64,000 nt of DNA from Glaciecola sp. KUL10 (GTDB taxonomy: Bacteria > Pseudomonadota > Gammaproteobacteria > Enterobacterales > Alteromonadaceae). Within the stretch, counting starts at the first letter, position 1, and every line of letters begins with the position of its first letter. The stretch spans positions 62,001 through 126,000 of the forward strand of contig NZ_BGNG01000006.1 in the NCBI RefSeq assembly GCF_003203515.1, in the 5' to 3' direction. This document shows positions 36,117 through 44,326 of the stretch, piece after piece. The translations under genes and the position numbers were made by a program. Below the pieces are notes generated by a model. The model had not been told where the DNA came from, did not search any database, and saw only the letters and a program-made list of their open reading frames with translations.

Positions 36117-37193
36117 TTACAATACGCTTACGCCTTGTTTCGCACGGTTAATCACTTCAGTTTTTAAGGTGTCTATAGGCACCTGCATTGTCACGCAGTG
36201 CAGACTGCCATATTGTTGAACCAGTGTCGAACAATCAATGGCTTGTATTTTATGATTAGGAAACGCTTTCTCTATGATTTCTAATGCCTCTTGGTCCTCT
36301 GGCTGTTGGTAAACAGGGAACAGAATATGTCGATTACAAATTAAAAAATTTGCATACGACGCGGGCAATCTCTCACCTTTATCATTGAGCAAATATGGTA
36401 ACGGGAGTTCGAAGATTTGATGGGTTGGGAAACTTTGTTCACAAGCATATTTTAACTTAAACAAATCGCCAAAATGATTATCGTTAGGACGATTAAAACA
36501 CCCTTGTATTACTATAGAATGCAATGGGGTAAAGCGCACTAGAGTATCGATATGTCCATCCGTATCGTCACCCTCTAGGTGACCATCTTCAAAAATGGTG
36601 ACGTGTTGACTGCCAAGGAAATTAGCAAACAAGCTACGGTACTCTTCGAGGCTCATTTTACCATTTCTTTGAGGATTCAATAAGCACGATGTTGTCGATA
36701 ATAAATGCTGGTTTTGGTCTATTTCGATAGCGCCGCCTTCTAAAACAGTGTCTATATTCACCATGGTGCGCTGACATAAAGGAGCCAACACCGTTTGGTT
36801 AATTTGGTTATCTTTTGCTGCATCAAATTTCTGTCCCCAGCCATTAAAGATAAAGTTGACCGGTGTATTGCCATTTGCTGTTTCGCAACTTAAAAAAGTG
36901 AAATCGCGTGCCCAAGTATCGTTGTATTCTGCTTCTACAATTAACACTTTGGCCTGCATCGAAACAACACTTCTTACTAACCCTACTTCCTCAGAAGGGC
37001 ACAAGAGAATAACGGCAGCACCAGCATCATTGATAGCATATATCAACTTCACATAGCATGCTCTGGCATCATCTAGGTTGTCTTTCCAATCTGTGTCTTT
37101 ATGTGGCCATGCCAAAATAACTGCTTCTTGCTCAGCCCACTCGGGTAGCAGCGTCAAAAGGCCTGTCTGTAATGCGGGTGATGTGATTTTCAT
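36117..37193 (-). CDS. aguA: Agmatine deiminase
   Basis: About 358 residues. LLPEWAEQEAVILAWPHKDTDW starts the guanidine-modifying fold; shorter conserved pieces are DTWARDFTFL, EGGAIEIDQ, EGDDTDGHIDTLVRF and the catalytic Cys near GSLHCVTMQVP. It converts agmatine to N-carbamoylputrescine and ammonia. The start at 37193 overlaps the stop of the TonB receptor gene as ATGA, which fixes it over the ATG/TTG frame running 4 codons further up. With aguB it completes the agmatine-to-putrescine route. Confidence 0.92.
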   Translation of the reverse strand: MKITSPALQTGLLTLLPEWAEQEAVILAWPHKDTDWKDNLDDARACYVKLIYAINDAGAAVILLCPSEEVGLVRSVVSMQAKVLIVEAEYNDTWARDFTFLSCETANGNTPVNFIFNGWGQKFDAAKDNQINQTVLAPLCQRTMVNIDTVLEGGAIEIDQNQHLLSTTSCLLNPQRNGKMSLEEYRSLFANFLGSQHVTIFEDGHLEGDDTDGHIDTLVRFTPLHSIVIQGCFNRPNDNHFGDLFKLKYACEQSFPTHQIFELPLPYLLNDKGERLPASYANFLICNRHILFPVYQQPEDQEALEIIEKAFPNHKIQAIDCSTLVQQYGSLHCVTMQVPIDTLKTEVINRAKQGVSVL

Positions 37194-39247
37194 GACCAAT
37201 CCCATGTTAAACTAACAAACAACCTTCTAGGTTGCCCTACAAAATAACGATAATTTCCAAAACCAAAATCGGCGCGTTCTGCATAATCAGTATCCAGCAC
37301 ATTATATAAGTTTGCTTGTAATTTAATTTGCTGAGAGAGCTGATACTTTAGTGACAAGTCCAATAAGGTGTGACCATCGTATCGCGCTGTATTTTCTGGA
37401 TTTAAAAAATACTTAGAAGTGTAAGTGACAAATGCATTTAATGAAGCTTTCTCGTTAATTTCCCAGTCAACGCGAGCGTTTGCCAAATGTTTGGGTGCGG
37501 TGTCGATTTCATTTCCTTTTATACTGACTCGGCTAAACGTAAAGTCACTTTCATATTGGTGCTCGCCATAGGCGTAATTCGTTACCAAACTGAATTTCTT
37601 GTTTGGTGAATAACGCCATTCTAATTCAATACCCTGATGAGATGTTTCACCACCGATAATGTTTTGTCTGTTGGTGTCTTGAAAAATCACGTCCTTTTTT
37701 GTTTGTAAAAATGCAGACAACCGTATACTCGAGAGGCGTGTTTGTTGTTGCCATCCTAACTCAAGCGCGTTCATTGTTTCATTGTCGAGCTGAGTGGTTA
37801 ATTGGTTGTTTTGAAGTCTAAATAGTTCTGTGGCTTGGGGTGCTCGATACCCTTGGTTGATCTTGGCGTAAAGGTTTTGTCCACTTTCCAAGGCATAGTT
37901 GAAGGTTACTGAAGGAGATATCGCGCTAAAATCAACTACTTGATCGCTTGGGCGAACAAATCTACACACGTCAACATCTGCGGCACAAGCGCTTCCATCC
38001 GCTAATTTATTGTTGTAATCATATTCAACACGCTCTGCTCTTGCGCCCGCGATGATACTTAGGTTGTCGAATTGCCATGTGCCTTGGGCGAACATGGCAA
38101 AGGTACTCGCATTAACTTCGTAGTCATAATGCTGACCCGCGGGGATAGAAGGTGAAAAAGGATTGGCTTGGCTTTCTTGAAGCTCTGCATCGGTTAAGTC
38201 AATATCTGCTCCAATAGTCCAATTTACATGAGCTTGCTCAAACTCATATTGAGCTTGCAAACCAACACTTGAATGAGCATTCTCCTCAAGTGCTTTCCAC
38301 GGTAGGAAGTGCTGCAAAAATGCCATTTCATTCCAACGAACGTAAGGCGTTAAGCTTAGCGTTGAGTCGGTACTTGAACGGCTAAATCTGGAATAAGCCC
38401 GCAGTGATTTTGCATCCCTAAATGCTTCTGGGTTTGGATTTTCCTTACGAGCGTTTTTATCTTTATAAATCTCGAAGCCCTGAACGAATCCAGCGGTCTC
38501 TTGGTTGAGATTCGCGATATCTAAAACTGTTTTATTGTTCCAAGTTTGTCCCTGTATTTGATAAACCAATGTTGCTTTTTGTTGGTCGTAACCGCTTTGC
38601 TTTTGATATCCACCCTCGGTCGTAAAATTGGTGAAAACGCCAAAGCGGGCATCGGTATTCCGCTGTGCACTATTGACATCAAATGACTTTTTTAGACTTG
38701 CTCGCCCAAACTCATTTGCGCCGAAATCTAGTTTAAAAGCATTATAGGTTTGCCTGTATAAATCGGGCGACAGAATGTTAATGACACCATGTAATGCATT
38801 TGAGCCATAGAGCGTGCTAGCAGGTCCGCGCAGTATCTCTATTTGTGATGCCTGTTCAGTATTCGCGTCAAATAATTGATTGGCGTTGCAAAAACCCGGA
38901 GCGCGCAGTGATATCGAATCTAGTGCCATGAAAAAAGCACCACATCCTCCCGCACCGGTTAAAACAGGTGACCTTATCGAGGTCAGATGCTCTTGCCCGT
39001 TGCCACGGCTAATCCAAGCACCAGCGCTCTGGCTTACTAATTGATTAATGTGTTGTGCATTTATTGCTTCTAGTAGTTGTGCTTCAATAATACTCAAGCT
39101 CGCTGGCGTCTGACTGAGTTGTTGCGTCTTTTTACTAGCGGTAATGGTAAGTACTTCTATGTCCTGTTCGTTAGAGTGTGCATCCACCCCTAGCCCCAAG
39201 CCTAAAAATAGTATGCCAAAAGCTAATGTGTTATCTCTCATATTCAT
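37190..39247 (-). CDS. TonB-dependent outer-membrane receptor
   Basis: 685 residues with a signal peptide (near VDAHSNEQ) and a TonB-box-like EVLTITASKK. The plug has QIEILRGPASTLYGSNALHGV, which is standard for TonB receptors. A beta-barrel follows, ending in FVSLTWDWS. A Gly/Cys loop (TGAGGCGAFFMALD) in the plug and a paired CNANQ suggest a disulfide. Both ends overlap neighbouring genes as ATGA: folM upstream and aguA downstream. The substrate is unknown; the operon suggests a nitrogen compound such as agmatine or a related guanidine, or a pterin. That is inference. Confidence 0.9.
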   Translation of the reverse strand: MNMRDNTLAFGILFLGLGLGVDAHSNEQDIEVLTITASKKTQQLSQTPASLSIIEAQLLEAINAQHINQLVSQSAGAWISRGNGQEHLTSIRSPVLTGAGGCGAFFMALDSISLRAPGFCNANQLFDANTEQASQIEILRGPASTLYGSNALHGVINILSPDLYRQTYNAFKLDFGANEFGRASLKKSFDVNSAQRNTDARFGVFTNFTTEGGYQKQSGYDQQKATLVYQIQGQTWNNKTVLDIANLNQETAGFVQGFEIYKDKNARKENPNPEAFRDAKSLRAYSRFSRSSTDSTLSLTPYVRWNEMAFLQHFLPWKALEENAHSSVGLQAQYEFEQAHVNWTIGADIDLTDAELQESQANPFSPSIPAGQHYDYEVNASTFAMFAQGTWQFDNLSIIAGARAERVEYDYNNKLADGSACAADVDVCRFVRPSDQVVDFSAISPSVTFNYALESGQNLYAKINQGYRAPQATELFRLQNNQLTTQLDNETMNALELGWQQQTRLSSIRLSAFLQTKKDVIFQDTNRQNIIGGETSHQGIELEWRYSPNKKFSLVTNYAYGEHQYESDFTFSRVSIKGNEIDTAPKHLANARVDWEINEKASLNAFVTYTSKYFLNPENTARYDGHTLLDLSLKYQLSQQIKLQANLYNVLDTDYAERADFGFGNYRYFVGQPRRLFVSLTWDWS

Positions 39248-39969
39248 TTTAGATGCCTCCCGCCATTTAGATGCATAGTTTGACCTGTTACATAATCGCT
39301 ATTGAGTAAAAAATTCACTGCTTTTACAGCCTCTTGGGCACCTGGACAAATTTCTAACAAAGACTTTTTCAATGCCTTTTCTTTGTATTCGACTGAATCC
39401 CATTCATTAAACATTACCAGAGCGGGCGCGAGGCTATTTACTTTGACATTGGGGGCTAAAAGGGCGCTAAACGATAGTGTAAGATTGTGCAGAGCTGCTT
39501 TGCTAGCGGCATAGGCGATGTGCTTCTTACTGCCTTTTTCTTGCACAAAATCAGTCATATGAATAATGTCAGCACCGACTTTTTTATCTACAAAAAGTTT
39601 TTTTAATGCCATGTTTATTTGATATGGAGCACTTGCATGTACCTGCATCATCTTGGTGAACAGCGATGCGTAATCGTTTGTGTCCGACTCTTGGTCCCAA
39701 TCTGATGCGTTATGAATAATCGCGCGGACTTTTTTATTAGCTAAGTCCAAAGTTTGATCATTTGTTAACGTGGATATAAAACGCTGAATACCCTCATTGG
39801 TTGCAAAATCAGCTTGGATGGCAACTGCGCCTCTAGAGATTAGTTTTTCGACAGCAGGTTTTTCACTTCTATATGTTATAATCACGTCATGATGTTGAGC
39901 GAGTAGGTTTTCAGCAATAGCCAAGCCGAGGCGTTGTGCTGCACCAGTTATAATGATAGGCGAGGTCAT
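39244..39969 (-). CDS. folM: Short-chain dehydrogenase, FolM-like dihydromonapterin reductase
   Basis: 241 residues of the SDR family. NADPH site IIITGAAQRLGLAIAENL, the AIIHNASDWDQES segment that is typical of FolM/pteridine reductases, the catalytic YAASKAALHNL and VNSLAPALVMFNE. FolM reduces dihydromonapterin to tetrahydromonapterin and has weak dihydrofolate reductase activity. It is divergent from folE, whose product starts the pterin pathway, which supports the call. It is first gene of a four-gene operon with the TonB receptor, aguA and aguB. Confidence 0.8.
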   Translation of the reverse strand: MTSPIIITGAAQRLGLAIAENLLAQHHDVIITYRSEKPAVEKLISRGAVAIQADFATNEGIQRFISTLTNDQTLDLANKKVRAIIHNASDWDQESDTNDYASLFTKMMQVHASAPYQINMALKKLFVDKKVGADIIHMTDFVQEKGSKKHIAYAASKAALHNLTLSFSALLAPNVKVNSLAPALVMFNEWDSVEYKEKALKKSLLEICPGAQEAVKAVNFLLNSDYVTGQTMHLNGGRHLK

Positions 39970-40235
39970 TAACGAAAAAGTCCTTTATTTTTTAGAGTAT
40001 ATTTTTGTTTCTGCTACTCTTTATTATAGGTAATAAATGTTTTTGAAAGAAATACTTACGTTACTTAGCTCAAAAAGATGACATCGGCCTTCGGTTTTGT
40101 ACTTAAAAGTACTTGCTTATTTAATCCTTAAAAGATTTTAAGCATAAATAGTTAAACCAATATTAGGTAATTAGCCGTATAGCTTAATATGAATAATTTA
40201 ATGGACGACCTATGCTAGCAAAAGAAGCAATAATT

Positions 40236-40898
40236 ATGCGCGAAGCGGCAGAGCCTGCGATATCTGCGGAGGCTTTGCTAGTGCGTCGAGCACTTGAAGC
40301 AAAAGGATTAGAAACGCCCATGATAGATAATGGGCTGAGTAACGAAGAAAAACGAAAACGTATCAAAGCCGCAATGACAGAGGTTATGCAAACGCTTGGG
40401 TTGGATTTAAGTGATGACAGTTTGCAAGATACCCCTAATCGAATCGCTAAAATGTACGTGAATGAGATTTTTTCGGGACTTGATTACCGTTCTTTTCCGA
40501 AAATCACGCAAATTGAAAATAAAATGCAGATAGATCAGCCTGTGCAAGTATCAGACATTAGTTTAACTAGCACGTGCGAGCATCACTTTGTGACGATAGA
40601 TGGCACTGCAAGCGTGTCTTACATTCCAAAGGGCACCGTTATTGGCTTATCCAAGCTCAACCGTCTCGTTGCGTTTTTTGCTCAACGACCTCAGGTTCAA
40701 GAGCGTTTAACTCAACAGGTAATGGTCGCGATTCAGGCGTTAACAGGCACAGATGACGTTGCTGTGAGTATCAACGCGACGCACTATTGCGTGAAAGCCA
40801 GAGGTGTGATGGACTCTAGTTCTTATACAAAAACCTCTTCACTAGGCGGTCAGTTTAATACAAACGCGGATTTACGCAGAGAGTTTTTTTCGCTATAA
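40236..40898 (+). CDS. folE: GTP cyclohydrolase I
   Basis: About 220 residues, close to the 222 of the enterobacterial enzyme. [19 protein letters not shown], the zinc site with Cys and His in [32 protein letters not shown] and [11 protein letters not shown] are diagnostic. It makes dihydroneopterin triphosphate from GTP for folate and monapterin. The frame opens at 40212, but family alignment favours the ATG at 40236; neither ribosome site decides. A classical terminator follows at 40917-40948. Divergent from folM over about 240 bp. Confidence 0.92.
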   Translation: MREAAEPAISAEALLVRRALEAKGLETPMIDNGLSNEEKRKRIKAAMTEVMQTLGLDLSDDSLQDTPNRIAKMYVNEIFSGLDYRSFPKITQIENKMQIDQPVQVSDISLTSTCEHHFVTIDGTASVSYIPKGTVIGLSKLNRLVAFFAQRPQVQERLTQQVMVAIQALTGTDDVAVSINATHYCVKARGVMDSSSYTKTSSLGGQFNTNADLRREFFSL

Positions 40899-40916
40899 GC
40901 AATTAGTGATTGATTT

Positions 40917-40948
40917 TTAAAAGGCCGCGGTAAGCGGCCTTTTTTATA
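40917..40948 (+). terminator. Rho-independent terminator after folE
   Basis: AAGGCCGC, loop GGTAA, GCGGCCTT, then a run of T. The stem is GC-rich with an A-tract before and U-tract after. It also serves as the tail of the convergent barrel-protein gene ending at 40962. Confidence 0.92.
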
Positions 40949-40961
40949 TTTTGAAGGGACG

Positions 40962-42161
40962 CTAAAACCGATAAGTGACTTGTGTAGCAAACAGCATCCA
41001 ATGTTTCTTTTCGAATGATTCTGCAAACGGAGCAACGTAAGGCGCTAACCAACCAGACCCTTCCATATAGTGCACTTCTGATGTCGCTTGTAGGTTTGGG
41101 CTTATTTGCCAACTTAAACTAAGCGAAGTTGTTCGCGCCGTATTTGCATAATCGGGAAAAATATAGGGCGGCGTCGTGCTTCCCTCTCGATTTTTTTTGT
41201 TTCTATAAAACACTTCGTATCTCGCTGTCACGGTAAAATCCCTAGAGAGAGATTGACGGATCTGCGAATACCAACCCTCTGTAACGCTTTCAGTGCTCGG
41301 CACAAAATCAATGATTTCATTATCTCGCGTTATGTATTCAAATGTTAACTCTGTGCTCCCGTTTGAATATTGTACGCCCGCAGTAGTGGTATCGATTTCT
41401 AATACACCTTTGCTCAGGGGAATAAATAGTGTTGGAAGTACTGTTGGTAAAGCGTTTCCTTCTCCTGGAGTATAGTCTGTAGCGGTCCAAAATTTAGAGA
41501 CATTAAACGTCAGATAGTCGGTGCTGAGTTTTATATCTAAGGTTTTAGCAATGTCAGACTCCCATTCTCCAGTGCTCGCTTCACCTAAAAGAGCTTGATT
41601 GAAATTACGATCTATTTGCGTCTTGCCCATTGCACTTTCAAACGAGATAGTCGCCCAGTTCAAAGGATAGTTAACGGATACCCTTGCACCGTCAAAACTA
41701 ATCAGGAAATCTCTGAAAAAGTCCGAATAAATAGATTGCGGCATAATTATCGACGGACGACTCATCGGCAGGTCTCGAGACTCTGTATACAGCCCAGTTG
41801 ATGGCTTTATTCGTCCGATGCTAAGTTGTGTTTCGCCAAACAGTTGTGAATAAATATCTATTGATGCGAAATCAACACGAGGTTCAGCGTCAGTCGTGAT
41901 TTCACCAAGTCTTCGATATGTTACTTGACCCGTTACCGATACATTGTCTGAAAATGAATATCTGGCTTGGATACCCGCATCTACTAATGTTCTGCCATTT
42001 ACGTTTGAACCCAAAAAGTTGTTGTCAGTAGCATATACCCCACCGATCCCGACAAAACCAGAAAGAGAAAGTTTGTCTGCATCAGCCGTTGCAATAAAAG
42101 GGGTAATGAGTAGCGCAACTAAGAGATGGCTTTTTATACTATTGTGCAAGAGACAAAACAT
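40962..42161 (-). CDS. Outer-membrane beta-barrel (porin-like) protein
   Basis: About 399 residues from the ATG at 42161, which has a perfect GGAGGAAAG ribosome site. Signal peptide to about residue 28 (FIATADA). The mature part alternates polar and hydrophobic residues in strands (LSLSGFVGIGGVYATDNNF) and ends in QVTYRF with the terminal Phe needed for barrel assembly. I cannot name the substrate. It overlaps the end of the phosphate-binding-like gene by 23 bases, so the two are co-translated. Confidence 0.82.
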   Translation of the reverse strand: MFCLLHNSIKSHLLVALLITPFIATADADKLSLSGFVGIGGVYATDNNFLGSNVNGRTLVDAGIQARYSFSDNVSVTGQVTYRRLGEITTDAEPRVDFASIDIYSQLFGETQLSIGRIKPSTGLYTESRDLPMSRPSIIMPQSIYSDFFRDFLISFDGARVSVNYPLNWATISFESAMGKTQIDRNFNQALLGEASTGEWESDIAKTLDIKLSTDYLTFNVSKFWTATDYTPGEGNALPTVLPTLFIPLSKGVLEIDTTTAGVQYSNGSTELTFEYITRDNEIIDFVPSTESVTEGWYSQIRQSLSRDFTVTARYEVFYRNKKNREGSTTPPYIFPDYANTARTTSLSLSWQISPNLQATSEVHYMEGSGWLAPYVAPFAESFEKKHWMLFATQVTYRF

Positions 42162-42642
42162 GATAGCTTTCCTCCATCCTAGTTTTTTGAGCTTCATTAA
42201 CAATCATGTAACCTAATGCATCGTTGTTTTCATCAATAAATGACAACATATCGAGTGTATTCTCTTTTATGGTTGGGGCTTTACCACGTCCTGAAAAGAC
42301 GGCTCTATCCCAAATTCGTTGAAGCTGGTAAGGGTATAGGCCATATAAGTTTTGACTAAATTGTAGTGTCGTCGCTTCATCAAGCGGTAACATGATTAAT
42401 TTAGCTCGTTTGTTATTGGGTAAAAACTTTTGTTTGAGCGAGTAAAGTCGTTTTACATCTTGTAGTGTCAATGATTCGTTCGATTTACTTGTGACTATTA
42501 CAAGTGATTGTGATGAGTTTTCTTGTGCGCTTAACGCGCAAGTGAACAAGAGTAAGAGCCCAAGGAGGAAGCAATAAATACTTCTGTTAGGTCTAATCTC
42601 ATACCGTGTTTGGGCAGTGTTAGCTGCAAATTGATGGCGCAA
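42139..42642 (-). CDS. Small PBP-like periplasmic protein (PstS-related)
   Basis: 167 residues from a TTG start with GAGA upstream. An unusually long, Arg-containing N-terminus leads into a signal peptide (FLLGLLLLFTCALSAQEN). The rest matches small phosphate-binding-protein-like proteins: LTLQDVKRLYSLKQKFLPNN, then IWDRAVFSGRGKAPTIKE and LGYMIVNEAQ. It is about half the length of PstS, as usual for this group in marine gammaproteobacteria. It is followed by an overlapping barrel-protein gene, and no ABC permease is near. A ligand other than phosphate is possible. Confidence 0.75.
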   Translation of the reverse strand: MRHQFAANTAQTRYEIRPNRSIYCFLLGLLLLFTCALSAQENSSQSLVIVTSKSNESLTLQDVKRLYSLKQKFLPNNKRAKLIMLPLDEATTLQFSQNLYGLYPYQLQRIWDRAVFSGRGKAPTIKENTLDMLSFIDENNDALGYMIVNEAQKTRMEESYHVLSLAQ

Positions 42643-42791
42643 AATAACGTCTCTTTATCTTGTTATTTCCGTGTACATGTTGTTTCGGCTACTTCGATGA
42701 AAGCTTTATACAAATTTAATCGATGGGATCTATAAAGTGAGCCGGCGGAACTGACCGGCTTCGTGAGAGTTTTTTCGCTTGTACTTTTCTA

Positions 42792-44144
42792 TTACTCAAC
42801 AAGATGAAATTGTGTTTGACGGCCATTCATATACGTTACGTCTTCGCCATCAAAAAAAGCATTTTCTTCCAACATGATACGGACTTCTTTTCCCCACTCT
42901 GGAATAAATGTCGCGGCGTTTAGCTCAATCGAGTAGGCTGTGTTTTTGTGTAAGGGGTAGTCGCCTTGCACTGGAACACCTCCTTGCGAATCCCACATGC
43001 CCAGTGTAGTTCCAGCCGCATGACCATGGTAGCCAAGTGGGTGAGTATATATTGAGGGTTTGATACCTTCTTTGATAGCCAATGCGCGAGAAGTTTTAAG
43101 AATTTCATTTCCGGTCTTTCCGACTGCAAATTGAGCGGTGAATATATCTTGAAGTCGATTAGCGTTTGCTAAGGCTTTTTTGAGATAGACTGGCGCGTCG
43201 TTTTCACCTTCGCGCAATACATAAGCATGTTGTTGCTGGTCGCTGTTCAAACGCAGGTAAGTAATACCAAAATCCATGTGCAACAAGTCACCTCTTTGGA
43301 TGATTTGCGATTCTGCTCGTTTACTAAATGCCTCTAAATGATTAAATTTCTCTGGATTTGCACGTTGAATTGAAACGCTAGGGTGGAACCAATTGACTAA
43401 GCCTAACGAGCGTGTTTTATCACGTAACCACCAGACAATATCATCAGTTGTAGTTGAGCCTACTTGGATAAACCCTGATGTATAAGCTTGACGAATTATT
43501 TCATGACCAATTTTCATTAGATCTGGAAAGACCTGCATCTCTAATTCAGTCCTTGTTTCTAACCAAGCGAGTGCCAGCTTCTCAGAACTGACCAACTTTT
43601 TCTTAAACGCCTTAGGAAGCTTTTCGGTAAATGCTAAGTATTCGGTTGCAGTCATGCCATCAGCCAAGGCGAAGTGTTCTGATTTATTAATAGCGATTGT
43701 TGCAGGGTTTTTATCAGCGATTAATTCAATAAGGCGTTGCCACTGACTAGGTTGAGTTTCTTTGTCCCACGCTTTCTTAAAAAGTGTATCGACTTGATAC
43801 CTTGCTACTGCATATCTTGCGAGAGGTTTGCCTTCCCCCTGATCGTGAATAACGAGTATAGTGCGTCGCCGTGCTGATAACCATGTAGAAGGGAGCATGG
43901 TTTTTAATACTGGATCTTCATTGTATTCACGAGAAATTAAAACCCACATATCAATACCCTCGCGGCGCATCAAATTTGGCAAGGTGTTTTGTAGTTTGTC
44001 TTCCAGCATTTTATCAATAAGTTCAGATCTCTCTTTCATCCCCTTAATCTGTTCAAAGGGAGAATCAGTCTCTGCGCTAACCAAATTGCAGTAATAAGTG
44101 AGTAAAGAAAAAACGCTTATTTTTAAGAGTATTCTTGAAAGCAT
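42792..44144 (-). CDS. Secreted M24 family peptidase (Xaa-Pro aminopeptidase-like)
   Basis: 450 residues with a signal peptide (near NLVSAETDS). An N-terminal creatinase-like domain is followed by the pita-bread fold. Metal ligands: the first Asp in HMDFGITYL, the second in LNSDQQQHAYV, His in GYHGHAAGTTLG, Glu in YSIELNAA and Glu in VRIMLEENAFF. All five are present, so it should be active, in the periplasm, on peptides with Pro in the second position or related substrates. Confidence 0.85.
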   Translation of the reverse strand: MLSRILLKISVFSLLTYYCNLVSAETDSPFEQIKGMKERSELIDKMLEDKLQNTLPNLMRREGIDMWVLISREYNEDPVLKTMLPSTWLSARRRTILVIHDQGEGKPLARYAVARYQVDTLFKKAWDKETQPSQWQRLIELIADKNPATIAINKSEHFALADGMTATEYLAFTEKLPKAFKKKLVSSEKLALAWLETRTELEMQVFPDLMKIGHEIIRQAYTSGFIQVGSTTTDDIVWWLRDKTRSLGLVNWFHPSVSIQRANPEKFNHLEAFSKRAESQIIQRGDLLHMDFGITYLRLNSDQQQHAYVLREGENDAPVYLKKALANANRLQDIFTAQFAVGKTGNEILKTSRALAIKEGIKPSIYTHPLGYHGHAAGTTLGMWDSQGGVPVQGDYPLHKNTAYSIELNAATFIPEWGKEVRIMLEENAFFDGEDVTYMNGRQTQFHLVE

Positions 44145-44214
44145 TTCTTTGATTTTCCATTGATAATGACCTTATTCACTATTTATACAGTGACGCGAGA
44201 TGAAATCAATGAAA

Positions 44215-44256
44215 ATAAAAAAAGCAGGTCAATAACACACAAATTGACCTGCTTTG
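44215..44256 (-). terminator. Rho-independent terminator after the amylase gene
   Basis: On the reverse strand AAAGCAGGTCAA pairs with TTGACCTGCTTT around an 11-base loop, then runs into a T-rich tract (TTTTATTTTC). It ends the GH13 transcript before the M24 gene. Confidence 0.88.
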
Positions 44257-44326
44257 GGGCGCTACATTTGTTCAGTAGGGAACACTACTACACAAAGAAG
44301 CAAGGAAACTGGTACATAAATAATCG

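Noticed and set aside
35833-36219. 128-codon plus-strand frame over aguB/aguA
   Set aside because: Antisense shadow of two enzymes with clear catalytic motifs.
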